Program-made: the position numbers and the translations under genes
Shown here: piece by piece, positions 8,833-16,897 of the stretch
How the letters are laid out: each line of letters opens with the position of its first letter
How positions within the stretch are numbered: position 1 is the stretch's first letter
Notes under the pieces: generated by a model
Database searches by the model: none
Seen by the model: the letters and a program-made list of their open reading frames with translations, nothing else
Told to the model about the DNA's origin: nothing
Origin: UMGS1663 sp046964515
GTDB lineage: Bacteria; Bacillota; Clostridia; TANB77; CAG-508
Direction of reading: 5' to 3'
DNA length: 64,000 bases
Assembly (NCBI GenBank): GCA_046964515.1
Contig: JBKUYM010000002.1
Coordinates: forward strand, 200,653-264,652

Positions 8833-9984
8833 ATGTCGGAAAATGTTGGAATTTATGTACATATTCCATTTTGCATGCGAAAATGTAGTTATTGTGATTT
8901 TGTTTCTTATGCAGGTAAAGAAGAACAAATAAAAACTTACATAGAGGCTTTAAAAAAAGAAATTAAAATGACGAGCAAGCAAATAGAAAAAAAAGAATGG
9001 AACATTTCTACAGTCTATATAGGAGGTGGAACGCCCTCCTTTATAGATAGTAACTATATAATAGAAATTATGCAAATGATACAGTCCTGTTTTGAAGTAA
9101 GCAAAGAAGTGGAAGTTACCATAGAAGTAAATCCAGGAACCGTAACCATAGAAAAATTAAAACAATATAGGCAAGTCGGTATCAATCGAATTAGTATTGG
9201 TTTACAAGTAGTGCAAGATAGCCTCTTAAAAAAAATAGGAAGAATTCATACATATGCACAATTTTTACAGACCTATCAAGATGCTAAATTAGTTGGTTTT
9301 ACAAACCAAAATGTAGATTTGATGCTAGGGTTACCGGGACAGACTCTGCAACAATTAGAAGAGAGTGTAAAAACAATTATAGATTTAGAACCAACTCATA
9401 TATCTGTGTATTCTCTTATAATAGAAGAAAATACGCCTATGGAAAAACAAATAAGACAAGGAAAATTAACCATACCAGAGGAAGCATTAGAAAGGATAAT
9501 GTATTGGAGAGTAAAAGAACTATTACAAGATAAAGGGTACCTACACTATGAAATTTCTAACTTTGCTAAAAAAGGGTATTATTCTAAACATAATCAGAAT
9601 TGTTGGGGACAAAAAGAATATTTAGGTTTTGGAGTGGCAGCACATTCTTATTTTAATAAAAAGCGTTATTCTAATGAAATTGCTATAGAAGCTTATATAA
9701 AAAATATACAAGAAGGAAAAATAGAGAAAAACAAACAAATACATGAAATTCAAAATAAAGAAGATGAGCAAAAAGAGTATATGTTATTAGGGCTTAGAAA
9801 ATTAGATAATGGTGTTTCTATACAAAACTTTAAACAAAAATTTGGAGAAAATCCTCTATTTTTATATCATAAAATATTAGAAAAATTAGTAAAAAAAGGA
9901 TTAATAGAAATTGATTTAGATAAAATCATGTTAACGAAACAAGGAATTGATTTGGCAAACTTGGTTTGGGAGGAGTTTGTTTAG
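8833..9984 (+). CDS. hemW: Radical SAM protein HemW (heme chaperone / CPO-III-like)
   Basis: HemW is a radical SAM protein related to oxygen-independent coproporphyrinogen oxidase; it binds heme and acts as a chaperone rather than an oxidase. The 383-residue protein has the 4Fe-4S/SAM motif CMRKCSYCDF (about residues 15-24), the GGGTPSF motif (about 63-69), and a C-terminal HemN-like domain (LGFGVAAHSYF). The length is normal. The start is after GGAGAAAAGAGA. Its first codons are duplicated at 7745-7770, so this copy probably regained its start after an insertion or rearrangement; the coding sequence itself is intact. Confidence 0.93.
   Translation: MSENVGIYVHIPFCMRKCSYCDFVSYAGKEEQIKTYIEALKKEIKMTSKQIEKKEWNISTVYIGGGTPSFIDSNYIIEIMQMIQSCFEVSKEVEVTIEVNPGTVTIEKLKQYRQVGINRISIGLQVVQDSLLKKIGRIHTYAQFLQTYQDAKLVGFTNQNVDLMLGLPGQTLQQLEESVKTIIDLEPTHISVYSLIIEENTPMEKQIRQGKLTIPEEALERIMYWRVKELLQDKGYLHYEISNFAKKGYYSKHNQNCWGQKEYLGFGVAAHSYFNKKRYSNEIAIEAYIKNIQEGKIEKNKQIHEIQNKEDEQKEYMLLGLRKLDNGVSIQNFKQKFGENPLFLYHKILEKLVKKGLIEIDLDKIMLTKQGIDLANLVWEEFV
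8848..8873 (+). repeat. 26-bp direct repeat, right copy (inside hemW)
   Basis: Identical to 7745-7770 and codes for the GIYVHIPF strand at the HemW N-terminus. Confidence 0.9.
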
Positions 9985-10022
9985 TCCATTGGATTCAAAT
10001 AAAGTGTTAAAATAAAAATGTT

Positions 10023-10051
10023 TTGACAAAAGAACATAAATGCACTATAAT
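10023..10051 (+). promoter_or_regulatory. Consensus promoter of the DUF4190-like gene
   Basis: TTGACA (10023-10028), 17-base spacer, TATAAT (10046-10051): a perfect sigma-A match. Confidence 0.85.
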
Positions 10052-10090
10052 GAGGCATAGAATAATAAAAAAGAAGGGAGAATACATGTT

Positions 10091-10438
10091 ATGGAAAATT
10101 CAGAAGAGAATGTAGAAGAAACTAAAGTAGAAATACAAGAAGAAAACCAAGCAGAAGTTGCAAAGGTAATAGAAGAAACTAGTAAACAAGAAGAAGCAAC
10201 ATATGTAGAACCGCAACAACGTACAACAAATGTAGTAGGTCTAGTAAGTTTTATATTTGCTATGATAGCACTATTTATTTTTGGTTTACCTTTTAGCGTT
10301 GTCGCTATCATTACAGGTATTATTGGAATCGCTACTTTTAAAAAAGATACACAAAAAAACAGATGGATGGGAATTACAGGTTTATCTGTTGGAGCTGTAG
10401 AACTTGTAGTTATGCTATTATATTATGCAATTCAATAG
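10091..10438 (+). CDS. Small membrane protein, DUF4190-like
   Basis: A 115-residue protein with an acidic, Glu-rich N-terminal 35 residues and then two hydrophobic segments: VVGLVSFIFAMIALFIFGL with its continuation into ITGIIGIATF, and GLSVGAVELVVMLLYYAI. The layout matches DUF4190-type proteins, in which a disordered head precedes a two-helix membrane domain; no biochemical role is known. It stands alone, with a consensus promoter upstream and a terminator downstream, so it forms a monocistronic unit between hemW and hrcA. Confidence 0.8.
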   Translation: MENSEENVEETKVEIQEENQAEVAKVIEETSKQEEATYVEPQQRTTNVVGLVSFIFAMIALFIFGLPFSVVAIITGIIGIATFKKDTQKNRWMGITGLSVGAVELVVMLLYYAIQ

Positions 10439-10456
10439 AAAAAACATATAAAAATA

Positions 10457-10501
10457 AAAGAAGAAAAGCAAATACTTTGGTATTCCGCTTTTTTTCTTTG
10501 T
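10457..10501 (+). terminator. Intrinsic terminator before hrcA
   Basis: An A-rich arm ending GAAAAGC pairs with GCTTTTTTTC after the AAATACTTTGGTATTCC apical part, ending in a T-rich run. Confidence 0.7.
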
Positions 10502-10524
10502 TCACAAAAAATTCACATAGAATT

Positions 10525-10551
10525 TTAGCAATCTATATTGACAATTGCTAA
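10525..10551 (+). promoter_or_regulatory. Upstream CIRCE-like operator over the hrcA -35 box
   Basis: TTAGCAATC-N9-AATTGCTAA has exactly the 9-9-9 geometry of CIRCE (TTAGCACTC-N9-GAGTGCTAA). The wider inverted repeat is perfect over 12 bp per arm (10521-10532 with 10544-10555). It covers the TTGACA at 10538-10543. Confidence 0.6.
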
Positions 10552-10566
10552 AATTGGATATAATAT
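10538..10566 (+). promoter_or_regulatory. Promoter of the hrcA-grpE-dnaK-dnaJ operon
   Basis: TTGACA at 10538-10543, with TATAAT at 10559-10564 (15-base spacer) or TAATAT at 10561-10566 (17-base spacer). It is sandwiched between two CIRCE elements. Confidence 0.7.
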
Positions 10567-10577
10567 AGAACAAGTAA

Positions 10578-10604
10578 TTAGCAGTCGAACAATGAAAGTG
10601 CTAA
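10578..10604 (+). promoter_or_regulatory. CIRCE operator of hrcA
   Basis: TTAGCAGTC-N9-AAGTGCTAA, a CIRCE with one arm slightly off consensus, between the -10 box and the hrcA start. HrcA binds here to repress the operon. Confidence 0.9.
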
Positions 10605-10621
10605 TAAAGGGGTGAGAAACC

Positions 10622-11659
10622 ATGTTAGACGAAAGAAAAAAGAAAATACTACAAGCTGTGGTAGACGAATATGTCAATACAGCAGAGCCAGTTAGTTCGG
10701 CAACCTTAGTTAAAAAATATAGTTTAGATTATAGCAGTGCTACGGTTAGAAATGAATTAGCAGAACTAGAAAATAATGGTTACTTAGATAAAACCCATAC
10801 TTCTTCAGGCCGTATACCTTCTGCAAAAGGATATCGATTCTATGTAGATGAATTGGTAAAAGAAGATGATATTTCATTAGAGGAAATTAAATACATTCAA
10901 TCAAAATTGTCTACAAAGGTAAATGAAATTGAAGATTTAACTAAAATTGCGACTTCTACTTTATCAGAAATTACGCATTATACTTCTGTAGCAGTAGGAC
11001 CAAAACCAGATAAACAAATTATAGAAGAAATGAAATTTGTTTTGTTAGGATTACGAATGTTGATGGTAGTCATTGTAACAGATAGTGGTATGGTTAAAGA
11101 AACCATTATTAAATATGATGAAGATATTACACCAAGTCAAGTGGAAACTTTAAATAATTTATTTAATAGTAAGTTAAAAGGAAAACCACTTTCTAAGATT
11201 GATCAGCCAATGGAAGAGTATATTTTAGCAGAGATTACTTATAGTGTAGAGGTTATTAAACCGATTATTGATCAAATCAATCATATTATTGAAGAAGAAG
11301 AATCTATTTATTTGCAAGGGGCTAATCGAGCTTTTGATTTGCCAGAGTTTAAGAGTTTGGCAATTGCAAAAAATTTTGTAAATGTGTTAGATACCAAAGA
11401 GTTAGTACTGGACATGCTAAATTCTGGAATTGCACAAGATATTAATGTTTACATCGGAGATGAAAATGAAATAGAACAATTAAAGGATTTTAGTGTGGTT
11501 ACTTTTAAACATTCAATGGGTGACAAAGACTTAGGAACAATTGGTATTATCGGTCCTAAAAGGATGAATTATTCTAAAGTAATTTCTGTTATGAAATATT
11601 TAAGCAAAAAGCTAAATGAAGAAACGAAACAAGAGGAAAAGAAAACAGATAAAAAGTAA
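10622..11659 (+). CDS. hrcA: Heat-inducible transcription repressor HrcA
   Basis: HrcA represses class I heat-shock genes by binding CIRCE, and needs GroEL for activity. The 345-residue protein has the N-terminal winged helix (LDERKKKILQAVVDEYVNTA, then VSSATLVKKYSLDYSSATVRNELAELE), a GAF-like middle domain, and a Lys-rich tail. The length is normal. It is the first gene of the hrcA-grpE-dnaK-dnaJ operon, starting after GGGGTGAG, and its promoter carries two CIRCE-type sites, so it is autoregulated. groESL at 32 kb carries the same operator. Confidence 0.96.
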   Translation: MLDERKKKILQAVVDEYVNTAEPVSSATLVKKYSLDYSSATVRNELAELENNGYLDKTHTSSGRIPSAKGYRFYVDELVKEDDISLEEIKYIQSKLSTKVNEIEDLTKIATSTLSEITHYTSVAVGPKPDKQIIEEMKFVLLGLRMLMVVIVTDSGMVKETIIKYDEDITPSQVETLNNLFNSKLKGKPLSKIDQPMEEYILAEITYSVEVIKPIIDQINHIIEEEESIYLQGANRAFDLPEFKSLAIAKNFVNVLDTKELVLDMLNSGIAQDINVYIGDENEIEQLKDFSVVTFKHSMGDKDLGTIGIIGPKRMNYSKVISVMKYLSKKLNEETKQEEKKTDKK

Positions 11660-11688
11660 AACAATAGAAAAAGAAAGAAGGTTATAAA

Positions 11689-12219
11689 ATGGAAAAGCAA
11701 GAAGCTACTGTAGAAAAACAGGAAAAGGAAAAAACAGTAGAGGAAAATAAAAAAACAGGTACAACAGAAGAAAAATTAAAAGATACAATTTTACTTCAAA
11801 AACAGCAGATAGAAGAACAAGAAGATAGATTAAAAAGACTAATGGCAGAGTTTGACAATTTTAAAAAGAGAAGTGCTAAAGAAAGAGATGGTTTATATCA
11901 TTCTTTAATTTCTGATATCTTTGCATCTTTATTACCAGTTATTGATAATTTAGAAAAGGCAGTAGAAGCAGAAACCTCTGATGAAAACTATAAACAAGGA
12001 GTAGCCTTAGTTTTAAAACAATTTAAAGATGTTATGGAAGCCAATGGTGTACAAGAAATTGAAACAGTTGGTCAAACTTTTGATCCAGAGTTACATGAAG
12101 CAGTTAGTTCAATTGTGGATGAAAATTTAGGAGAAAAAGAAATTAAAGAAGAATATCGTAAGGGCTATAAAATTGGCAATAAAGTAATCAGACACTCTAT
12201 GGTAGTGGTAGCAAATTAG
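11689..12219 (+). CDS. grpE: Nucleotide exchange factor GrpE
   Basis: GrpE releases ADP from DnaK. The 176-residue protein has a charged, Glu/Lys-rich N-terminal 35 residues, a long coiled coil (LLQKQQIEEQEDRLKRLMAE, then FDNFKKRSAKERD), and the C-terminal beta domain with the signature GVQEIETVGQTFDPELHEAV and a final KVIRHSMVVVAN. It lies 29 bases after hrcA in the heat-shock operon and uses a GAAGG ribosome binding site. Confidence 0.95.
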   Translation: MEKQEATVEKQEKEKTVEENKKTGTTEEKLKDTILLQKQQIEEQEDRLKRLMAEFDNFKKRSAKERDGLYHSLISDIFASLLPVIDNLEKAVEAETSDENYKQGVALVLKQFKDVMEANGVQEIETVGQTFDPELHEAVSSIVDENLGEKEIKEEYRKGYKIGNKVIRHSMVVVAN

Positions 12220-12328
12220 AAAATATAGTTTATTTAGAATAAAGTTATTAATTTTTACAATACTATAAATAAAAAACAAAATACATAGAAATTAGAATTT
12301 CATGTAAAAAATAAGGAGGATTTAAAAA

Positions 12329-14191
12329 ATGGGAAAAATTATAGGAATTGACTTAGGAACAACTAATTCATGTGTAGCAGTTATGGAAGGTGGAGAAGCA
12401 GTCGTTATACCAAATGCAGAAGGAAATAGAACTACACCATCTGTTGTAGCTTTTTCTAAGAATGGAGAGAGATTAGTAGGTCAAATTGCAAAACGTCAAG
12501 CCGTTACAAACCCAGATCATACGATTATTTCTATTAAAAGAAAAATGGGAACAAATGATAAAGTAAAGATTGATGGAGAATCTTTTTCTCCACAAGAAAT
12601 TTCAGCTATGATTTTACAAAAATTAAAAGGTGATGCAGAAAATTATTTAGGACAAAAAGTAACACAAGCGGTTATTACTGTTCCAGCGTATTTTAGTGAT
12701 AGTCAAAGACAAGCAACAAAAGATGCTGGTAAAATTGCAGGACTAGAAGTATTAAGAATTATTAATGAGCCAACAGCAGCAGCACTTGCTTTTGGTATGG
12801 ATAAAGAAGGCCAAGATCAGAAAATTATGGTATATGATTTAGGGGGAGGAACTTTTGATGTTTCTATTCTAGATATTGGTGATGGTGTATTTGAAGTATT
12901 AGCAACTAATGGTAATACAAAACTTGGTGGTGATGACTTTGATCAAAGAATTATCGATTATTTAGTATCTGAGTTTAAGAAATCTAATGGAATTGATTTA
13001 TCTTCAGATAAAATGGCAATGCAACGTTTAAAAGAAGCTGCTGAGAAAGCTAAAATTGAACTTTCTGGTATGCAACAAACCTCTATTAATTTACCATTTA
13101 TCACAGCAGATAGTACAGGACCAAAACATTTAGATGTTACTTTAACAAGAGCAAAATTTGAAGAATTAATTTCTGATTTAGTAGATGCTACAAGAATACC
13201 AGTAGAACAAGCAATGAAAGATGCAGGAGTAACCGCTAATGATATCCACAAGGTGTTATTAGTTGGTGGTTCTACAAGGGTACCATGTGTACAAGAAATG
13301 GTTAAAAAAATTACTGGAAAAGAACCAGATAAAGGAATTAATCCTGATGAATGTGTAGCTATCGGTGCTGCTATCCAAGGAGGTGTATTATCTGGAGATG
13401 TAAAAGATTTAGTTTTACTAGATGTAACACCATTATCTTTAGGTATTGAAACTTATGGTGGTGTATTTACAAAATTAATTGAAAGAAATACAACCATTCC
13501 AACTAAAAAATCTCAAATTTTCTCAACGGCAGCAGATGGTCAAACTTCAGTAGAAGTGCATGTATTACAAGGAGAACGTGAAATGGCAGCTTACAATAAA
13601 ACATTAGGAAGATTCCAATTATCAGGAATTCCAGCTGCACCACGTGGTGTACCACAAATTGAAGTTACTTTTGATATTGATGCAAATGGTATTGTACATG
13701 TATCTGCAAAAGATATGGCAACTGGTAATGAGCAACAAGTTTCTATTACAGCATCTACAAACTTAACAGATGAGGATATTGATAAAGCTGTAAAAGATGC
13801 AGAAGCACATGCAGAAGAAGATAAAAAGAAAAAAGAAGAAATTGAAGCTAGAAATAATGCAGAAAGTTTAGTATATAATTCTGAAAAGACACTTACAGAA
13901 TTAGGAGACAAGATTAGTGGTGAAGAGAAAGCAAAAGCAGAAGAAGAAATTGCGAATGTGAAAAAAGCATTAGAAGGAACTGATGTAGAGGCTATTAAAG
14001 CTGCTACTGAAAAACTAACAACGGTATTTTATTCTATTTCTGAAAAATTATATGCACAAGCTAATCCAAATGCTGGAGCAAATGCAGCAGGAGAGGCAAA
14101 TCAAGAAGGACCAAAAACAGATGAAAATGGAAATGTATATGATGCAGATTATAAAGTAGAAGAAGACAATGATAAAAAAGATAACCAATAA
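12329..14191 (+). CDS. dnaK: Molecular chaperone DnaK (Hsp70)
   Basis: DnaK is the ATP-dependent Hsp70 that folds and rescues proteins with DnaJ and GrpE. The 620-residue protein shows GIDLGTTNSCVAVMEG at the N-terminus, the phosphate-binding VYDLGGGTFDVSILDIG (about residues 168-184), VLLVGGSTRVP, the interdomain linker KDLVLLDVTPLSLGIETYGG, and the substrate-binding domain with a helical lid. The tail is acidic (DADYKVEEDNDKKDN). The start follows a strong AAGGAGG. The 109-base gap after grpE shows no terminator. Confidence 0.98.
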   Translation: MGKIIGIDLGTTNSCVAVMEGGEAVVIPNAEGNRTTPSVVAFSKNGERLVGQIAKRQAVTNPDHTIISIKRKMGTNDKVKIDGESFSPQEISAMILQKLKGDAENYLGQKVTQAVITVPAYFSDSQRQATKDAGKIAGLEVLRIINEPTAAALAFGMDKEGQDQKIMVYDLGGGTFDVSILDIGDGVFEVLATNGNTKLGGDDFDQRIIDYLVSEFKKSNGIDLSSDKMAMQRLKEAAEKAKIELSGMQQTSINLPFITADSTGPKHLDVTLTRAKFEELISDLVDATRIPVEQAMKDAGVTANDIHKVLLVGGSTRVPCVQEMVKKITGKEPDKGINPDECVAIGAAIQGGVLSGDVKDLVLLDVTPLSLGIETYGGVFTKLIERNTTIPTKKSQIFSTAADGQTSVEVHVLQGEREMAAYNKTLGRFQLSGIPAAPRGVPQIEVTFDIDANGIVHVSAKDMATGNEQQVSITASTNLTDEDIDKAVKDAEAHAEEDKKKKEEIEARNNAESLVYNSEKTLTELGDKISGEEKAKAEEEIANVKKALEGTDVEAIKAATEKLTTVFYSISEKLYAQANPNAGANAAGEANQEGPKTDENGNVYDADYKVEEDNDKKDNQ

Positions 14192-14214
14192 AATAAGTAA
14201 AAAATAAAAAAAGA

Positions 14215-14248
14215 AAAGTGAACAAAAAGAACTCTTTTTGTTCACTTT
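14215..14248 (+). promoter_or_regulatory. Strong stem-loop between dnaK and dnaJ without a T run
   Basis: AAAGTGAACAAAAAGA (14215-14230) pairs perfectly with 14233-14248. No U tract follows, so it looks more like an mRNA-stabilising or processing hairpin that could set the dnaK:dnaJ ratio than a full terminator. Confidence 0.6.
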
Positions 14249-14270
14249 CAATCAGATTTTGGAGGAAATA

Positions 14271-15434
14271 ATGGCAGGAAAAAGAGATTATTATGAGGTG
14301 CTAGGTGTACAAAAAACAGCAACAGATGAAGAATTAAAAAAAGCTTATCGAAAGTTAGCTAAAAAATATCATCCTGATGCAAATCCTGATAATAAAGCAG
14401 AAGCAGAAGCAAAATTTAAAGAGGTCAATGAGGCTTATGAAACTTTATCTGATTCGCAAAAAAGAAAAATGTATGACCAGTTTGGTCCAGATGGACCACA
14501 AGGATTTGGTGGTGGCAATGGAGGTCCTTATGGTCAAGGAGGCTACTATTCTTATTCTAGTTCTGGTTTTGATGGATTTAGCGATTTTGGAGACTTAGGA
14601 GATATATTCTCTTCTTTCTTTGGAGGAGGCTTTGGGGGAAGAAGTTCTAAAGCAAGTGCAGGACCTACTAAAGGAGCAGATTTGAAAGCTAGTGTAGAAA
14701 TTACTTTTGAAGAAGCCTATTTAGGTATTGAAAAAGAAATTATTTTGAGTAGAAATGAGACTTGTGATACATGCCATGGAAGTGGTGCAAAACCTGGTAC
14801 ACATGTGGAAACTTGCAACGTATGTCATGGAACAGGAACGGTAAAGCAAGTACAAACTACCATATTAGGACAAATGCAGACACAAAGAACTTGCTCTAAT
14901 TGTCATGGAACAGGAACGGTTATCAAAGAACCTTGTGAAAATTGTAAAGGAAAAGGAACAGTTCGTAAGCAAGCGAAGATTAAAGTAAAAATACCAGCAG
15001 GTATTGATGATGGACAGACAATTGTTTTAAGAGGAGAAGGAGAACCCGGTGAAAAAGGTGGCTCCAAAGGTGATTTATACATAATCATTCGAATGAAGAG
15101 ACATAGTATTTATACTAGAAAAGGAGATAATGTATTTTGTGATATTCCGATTACTTTTACACAAGCTACATTAGGTTCCGAAATAGAGATACCGATGGTA
15201 GATGGTAGTAAAGAAAAATATAAAGTCCCAGAAGGTACACAACCAGGCACAAGATTTACAATACGTAATAGAGGTTTTAAGAGCGTTAATAATGGTTATC
15301 AAGGTGATTTCATATTTACAGTACAGGTGCAAGTACCAAAACGTTTGACAAAGGAACAAAGAGATATTTTAGTAGAACTTGCAAAAACTATGAATGAACA
15401 ACCACCAGTTAAAAAAAGAGGTATTTTCGGATAG
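14271..15434 (+). CDS. dnaJ: Chaperone protein DnaJ
   Basis: DnaJ (Hsp40) delivers clients to DnaK and stimulates its ATPase. The 387-residue protein has the J domain (DYYEVLGV, HPD in KKYHPDANPD), a Gly/Phe-rich linker, and the zinc-binding region with four CxxCxGxG repeats (CDTCHGSG, CNVCHGTG, CSNCHGTG, CENCKGKG), then the C-terminal substrate domains. The start at 14271 is chosen because GGAGG lies six bases upstream; the longer frame from 14238 would begin inside the dnaK-dnaJ hairpin. It is the last gene of the heat-shock operon. Confidence 0.97.
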   Translation: MAGKRDYYEVLGVQKTATDEELKKAYRKLAKKYHPDANPDNKAEAEAKFKEVNEAYETLSDSQKRKMYDQFGPDGPQGFGGGNGGPYGQGGYYSYSSSGFDGFSDFGDLGDIFSSFFGGGFGGRSSKASAGPTKGADLKASVEITFEEAYLGIEKEIILSRNETCDTCHGSGAKPGTHVETCNVCHGTGTVKQVQTTILGQMQTQRTCSNCHGTGTVIKEPCENCKGKGTVRKQAKIKVKIPAGIDDGQTIVLRGEGEPGEKGGSKGDLYIIIRMKRHSIYTRKGDNVFCDIPITFTQATLGSEIEIPMVDGSKEKYKVPEGTQPGTRFTIRNRGFKSVNNGYQGDFIFTVQVQVPKRLTKEQRDILVELAKTMNEQPPVKKRGIFG

Positions 15435-15489
15435 TATTTCTTTTGGAAGTTTATCTATACATATATATGTTAATAAAAAATGCATGTAA

Positions 15490-15532
15490 AAGTAAATACA
15501 CCCTCACATTTTATGTGAGGGTGTATTTACTT
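15490..15532. terminator. Bidirectional hairpin between dnaJ and a convergent gene
   Basis: A 19-bp perfect stem (15490-15508 with 15514-15532, core ACACCCTCACA/TGTGAGGGTGT) with a 5-base loop. The stop codon of the minus-strand gene (15511-15513) lies in the loop. The hairpin serves convergent transcripts from both sides. Confidence 0.75.
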
Positions 15533-15765
15533 AAGGCTTTTCGAATTTGTCTACATCTGCCAACAAATTCGATACAATCGATTTCACCACCATGGACTTC
15601 TTCGAAAATTTTCAACCGTTTAATAACAGATGAATAATCTTTCTTAGAAAAGCAAGAAGTAATTTGTGCTGAAAAATCTTGTTTTCCACTTTTAAGTGGA
15701 TAGTTTTCAAATAAGATGGTGATTTCTGTTCTTATCTGTGGAATACTTTTTTCCTTTTTTGCCAT
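15511..15765 (-). CDS. Small hypothetical protein
   Basis: An 84-residue basic protein that I do not recognise (begins MAKKEKSIPQIRTEITILFE). It looks like a helical protein with Lys/Arg-rich ends and two central cysteines. Reality as a gene is supported by an AAGGAG ribosome binding site 8 bases before the ATG, a minus-strand promoter at 15821-15849, and a shared hairpin at its stop. It is convergent with dnaJ and divergent from rsmE. Confidence 0.65.
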   Translation of the reverse strand: MAKKEKSIPQIRTEITILFENYPLKSGKQDFSAQITSCFSKKDYSSVIKRLKIFEEVHGGEIDCIEFVGRCRQIRKALSKYTLT

Positions 15766-15820
15766 AATTTTCTCCTTCTTATTAAAAAAGAAATACTTTA
15801 TTTACAGTAACATTACTTCT

Positions 15821-15849
15821 ATTCTATCATAAAACTTTTTAATTTACAA
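15821..15849 (-). promoter_or_regulatory. Promoter of the 84-aa minus-strand gene
   Basis: On the minus strand: TTGTAA (15849-15844), 17-base spacer, TAGAAT (15826-15821). Confidence 0.6.
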
Positions 15850-16078
15850 TTCAATTGTTAGATTAATGTCATGATATGACTTTTGTTTTTTGTCGTTCTT
15901 TATGTGAAATTTGATGAGCACGGTAAAGAAAACTATGCCTAGTTCAATAATTAGTATTAATGAAAGATAGAAAAATGTCTTATTATATTGGGAAGAGAGA
16001 AGATATAAAAATAAAAGGAAAAGATTTGATAATACTTAAATAGTATACAAGATTCATTTGAATTTGCCATATAACTGC

Positions 16079-16107
16079 TTGCTATTTTTTACACAATATA
16101 GTAAAAT
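16079..16107 (+). promoter_or_regulatory. Promoter of rsmE
   Basis: TTGCTA (16079-16084), 17-base spacer ending in TATAG, TAAAAT (16102-16107). It is a close twin of the prmC promoter. Confidence 0.65.
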
Positions 16108-16138
16108 GACAATAGAAAAATAAAAGGAAATAAAGAAA

Positions 16139-16879
16139 ATGCAGAAGTTTTTTGTAGAAGCGAATCAAATAAAGAATAATCAGATTTTTATAAAAGGAAC
16201 AGATGTCAATCATATTAGTAAGGTGTTACGTTATCAAATAGGAGATAAGATTCAGGTAGGCAATAAACAAACGAAACAATCTTACACAGCAGTTATTGAA
16301 AAATTTAATAGAGAAGAAGTAGTAGCAAGTATTATTGACATTGTAGAAGCTAAAAATAAAGCACAAATAGAAATAGATTTATATCAAGGATTACCTAAAG
16401 CAGATAAGTTGGAATGGATTATTCAAAAAACAACTGAATTAGGAATCCATGCAATTACTCCAGTAGCAATGGAAAGGTCAATTGTTAAAATACCAGAAAA
16501 AGAAATTACAAAAAAATTACAACGTTGGCAGAAAATTGCAGAAGTTGCTGCAAAGCAGTCAAAAAGAGAAGAAATTCCTGAAATTCTTACAATTATATCT
16601 ATAGAGCAGGTAATAAAAAGGATAGAAGACTATGATCTTTTCTTAGTAGCTTATGAAGAAGAAAAGACAGTAACTTTAAAAGAGGTATTACAAAAAGCAA
16701 AGCAACAACAGGCAAAAAGAGTGGGCATTTTAATAGGACCAGAGGGTGGAATTTCGCTAGAAGAAATAGAAAAATTGCGCAAAGCCAATACCAATATGAT
16801 TACTTTAGGAGAGCGTATTTTAAGAACAGAAACAGCACCGATTGCTATGACTAGTATTATTATGTATGAATTAGAATAA
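16139..16879 (+). CDS. rsmE: 16S rRNA (uracil(1498)-N(3))-methyltransferase RsmE
   Basis: RsmE methylates U1498 of 16S rRNA in the 30S subunit. The 246-residue protein has the N-terminal PUA-like part (DVNHISKVLRYQIGDKIQV) and a SPOUT methyltransferase domain with the knot motifs LIGPEGGIS (about residues 198-206) and LGERILRTETAPI near the C-terminus. It often sits next to dnaJ/prmA in Firmicutes; prmA is missing here. The next gene follows 18 bases downstream, so it heads an operon. Confidence 0.95.
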   Translation: MQKFFVEANQIKNNQIFIKGTDVNHISKVLRYQIGDKIQVGNKQTKQSYTAVIEKFNREEVVASIIDIVEAKNKAQIEIDLYQGLPKADKLEWIIQKTTELGIHAITPVAMERSIVKIPEKEITKKLQRWQKIAEVAAKQSKREEIPEILTIISIEQVIKRIEDYDLFLVAYEEEKTVTLKEVLQKAKQQQAKRVGILIGPEGGISLEEIEKLRKANTNMITLGERILRTETAPIAMTSIIMYELE

Positions 16880-16897
16880 ACGTATGGGAGAGTTAAT

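Larger units (their letters stand above)
15766..16138. other. Divergent promoter region between a minus-strand gene and rsmE
   Basis: Holds the minus-strand promoter (15821-15849) and the rsmE promoter (16079-16107). The roughly 230 bases between them are AT-rich with no convincing ORF or stable RNA fold. Confidence 0.5.

Noticed and set aside
10363..10551. 62-residue frame after the DUF4190-like gene
   Set aside because: Overlaps the real gene in another frame and runs through the terminator and CIRCE region.
14238..14270. Longer DnaJ start
   Set aside because: It begins inside the dnaK-dnaJ hairpin and lacks a ribosome binding site; DnaJ normally starts at the MAGKRDYYEVL position.
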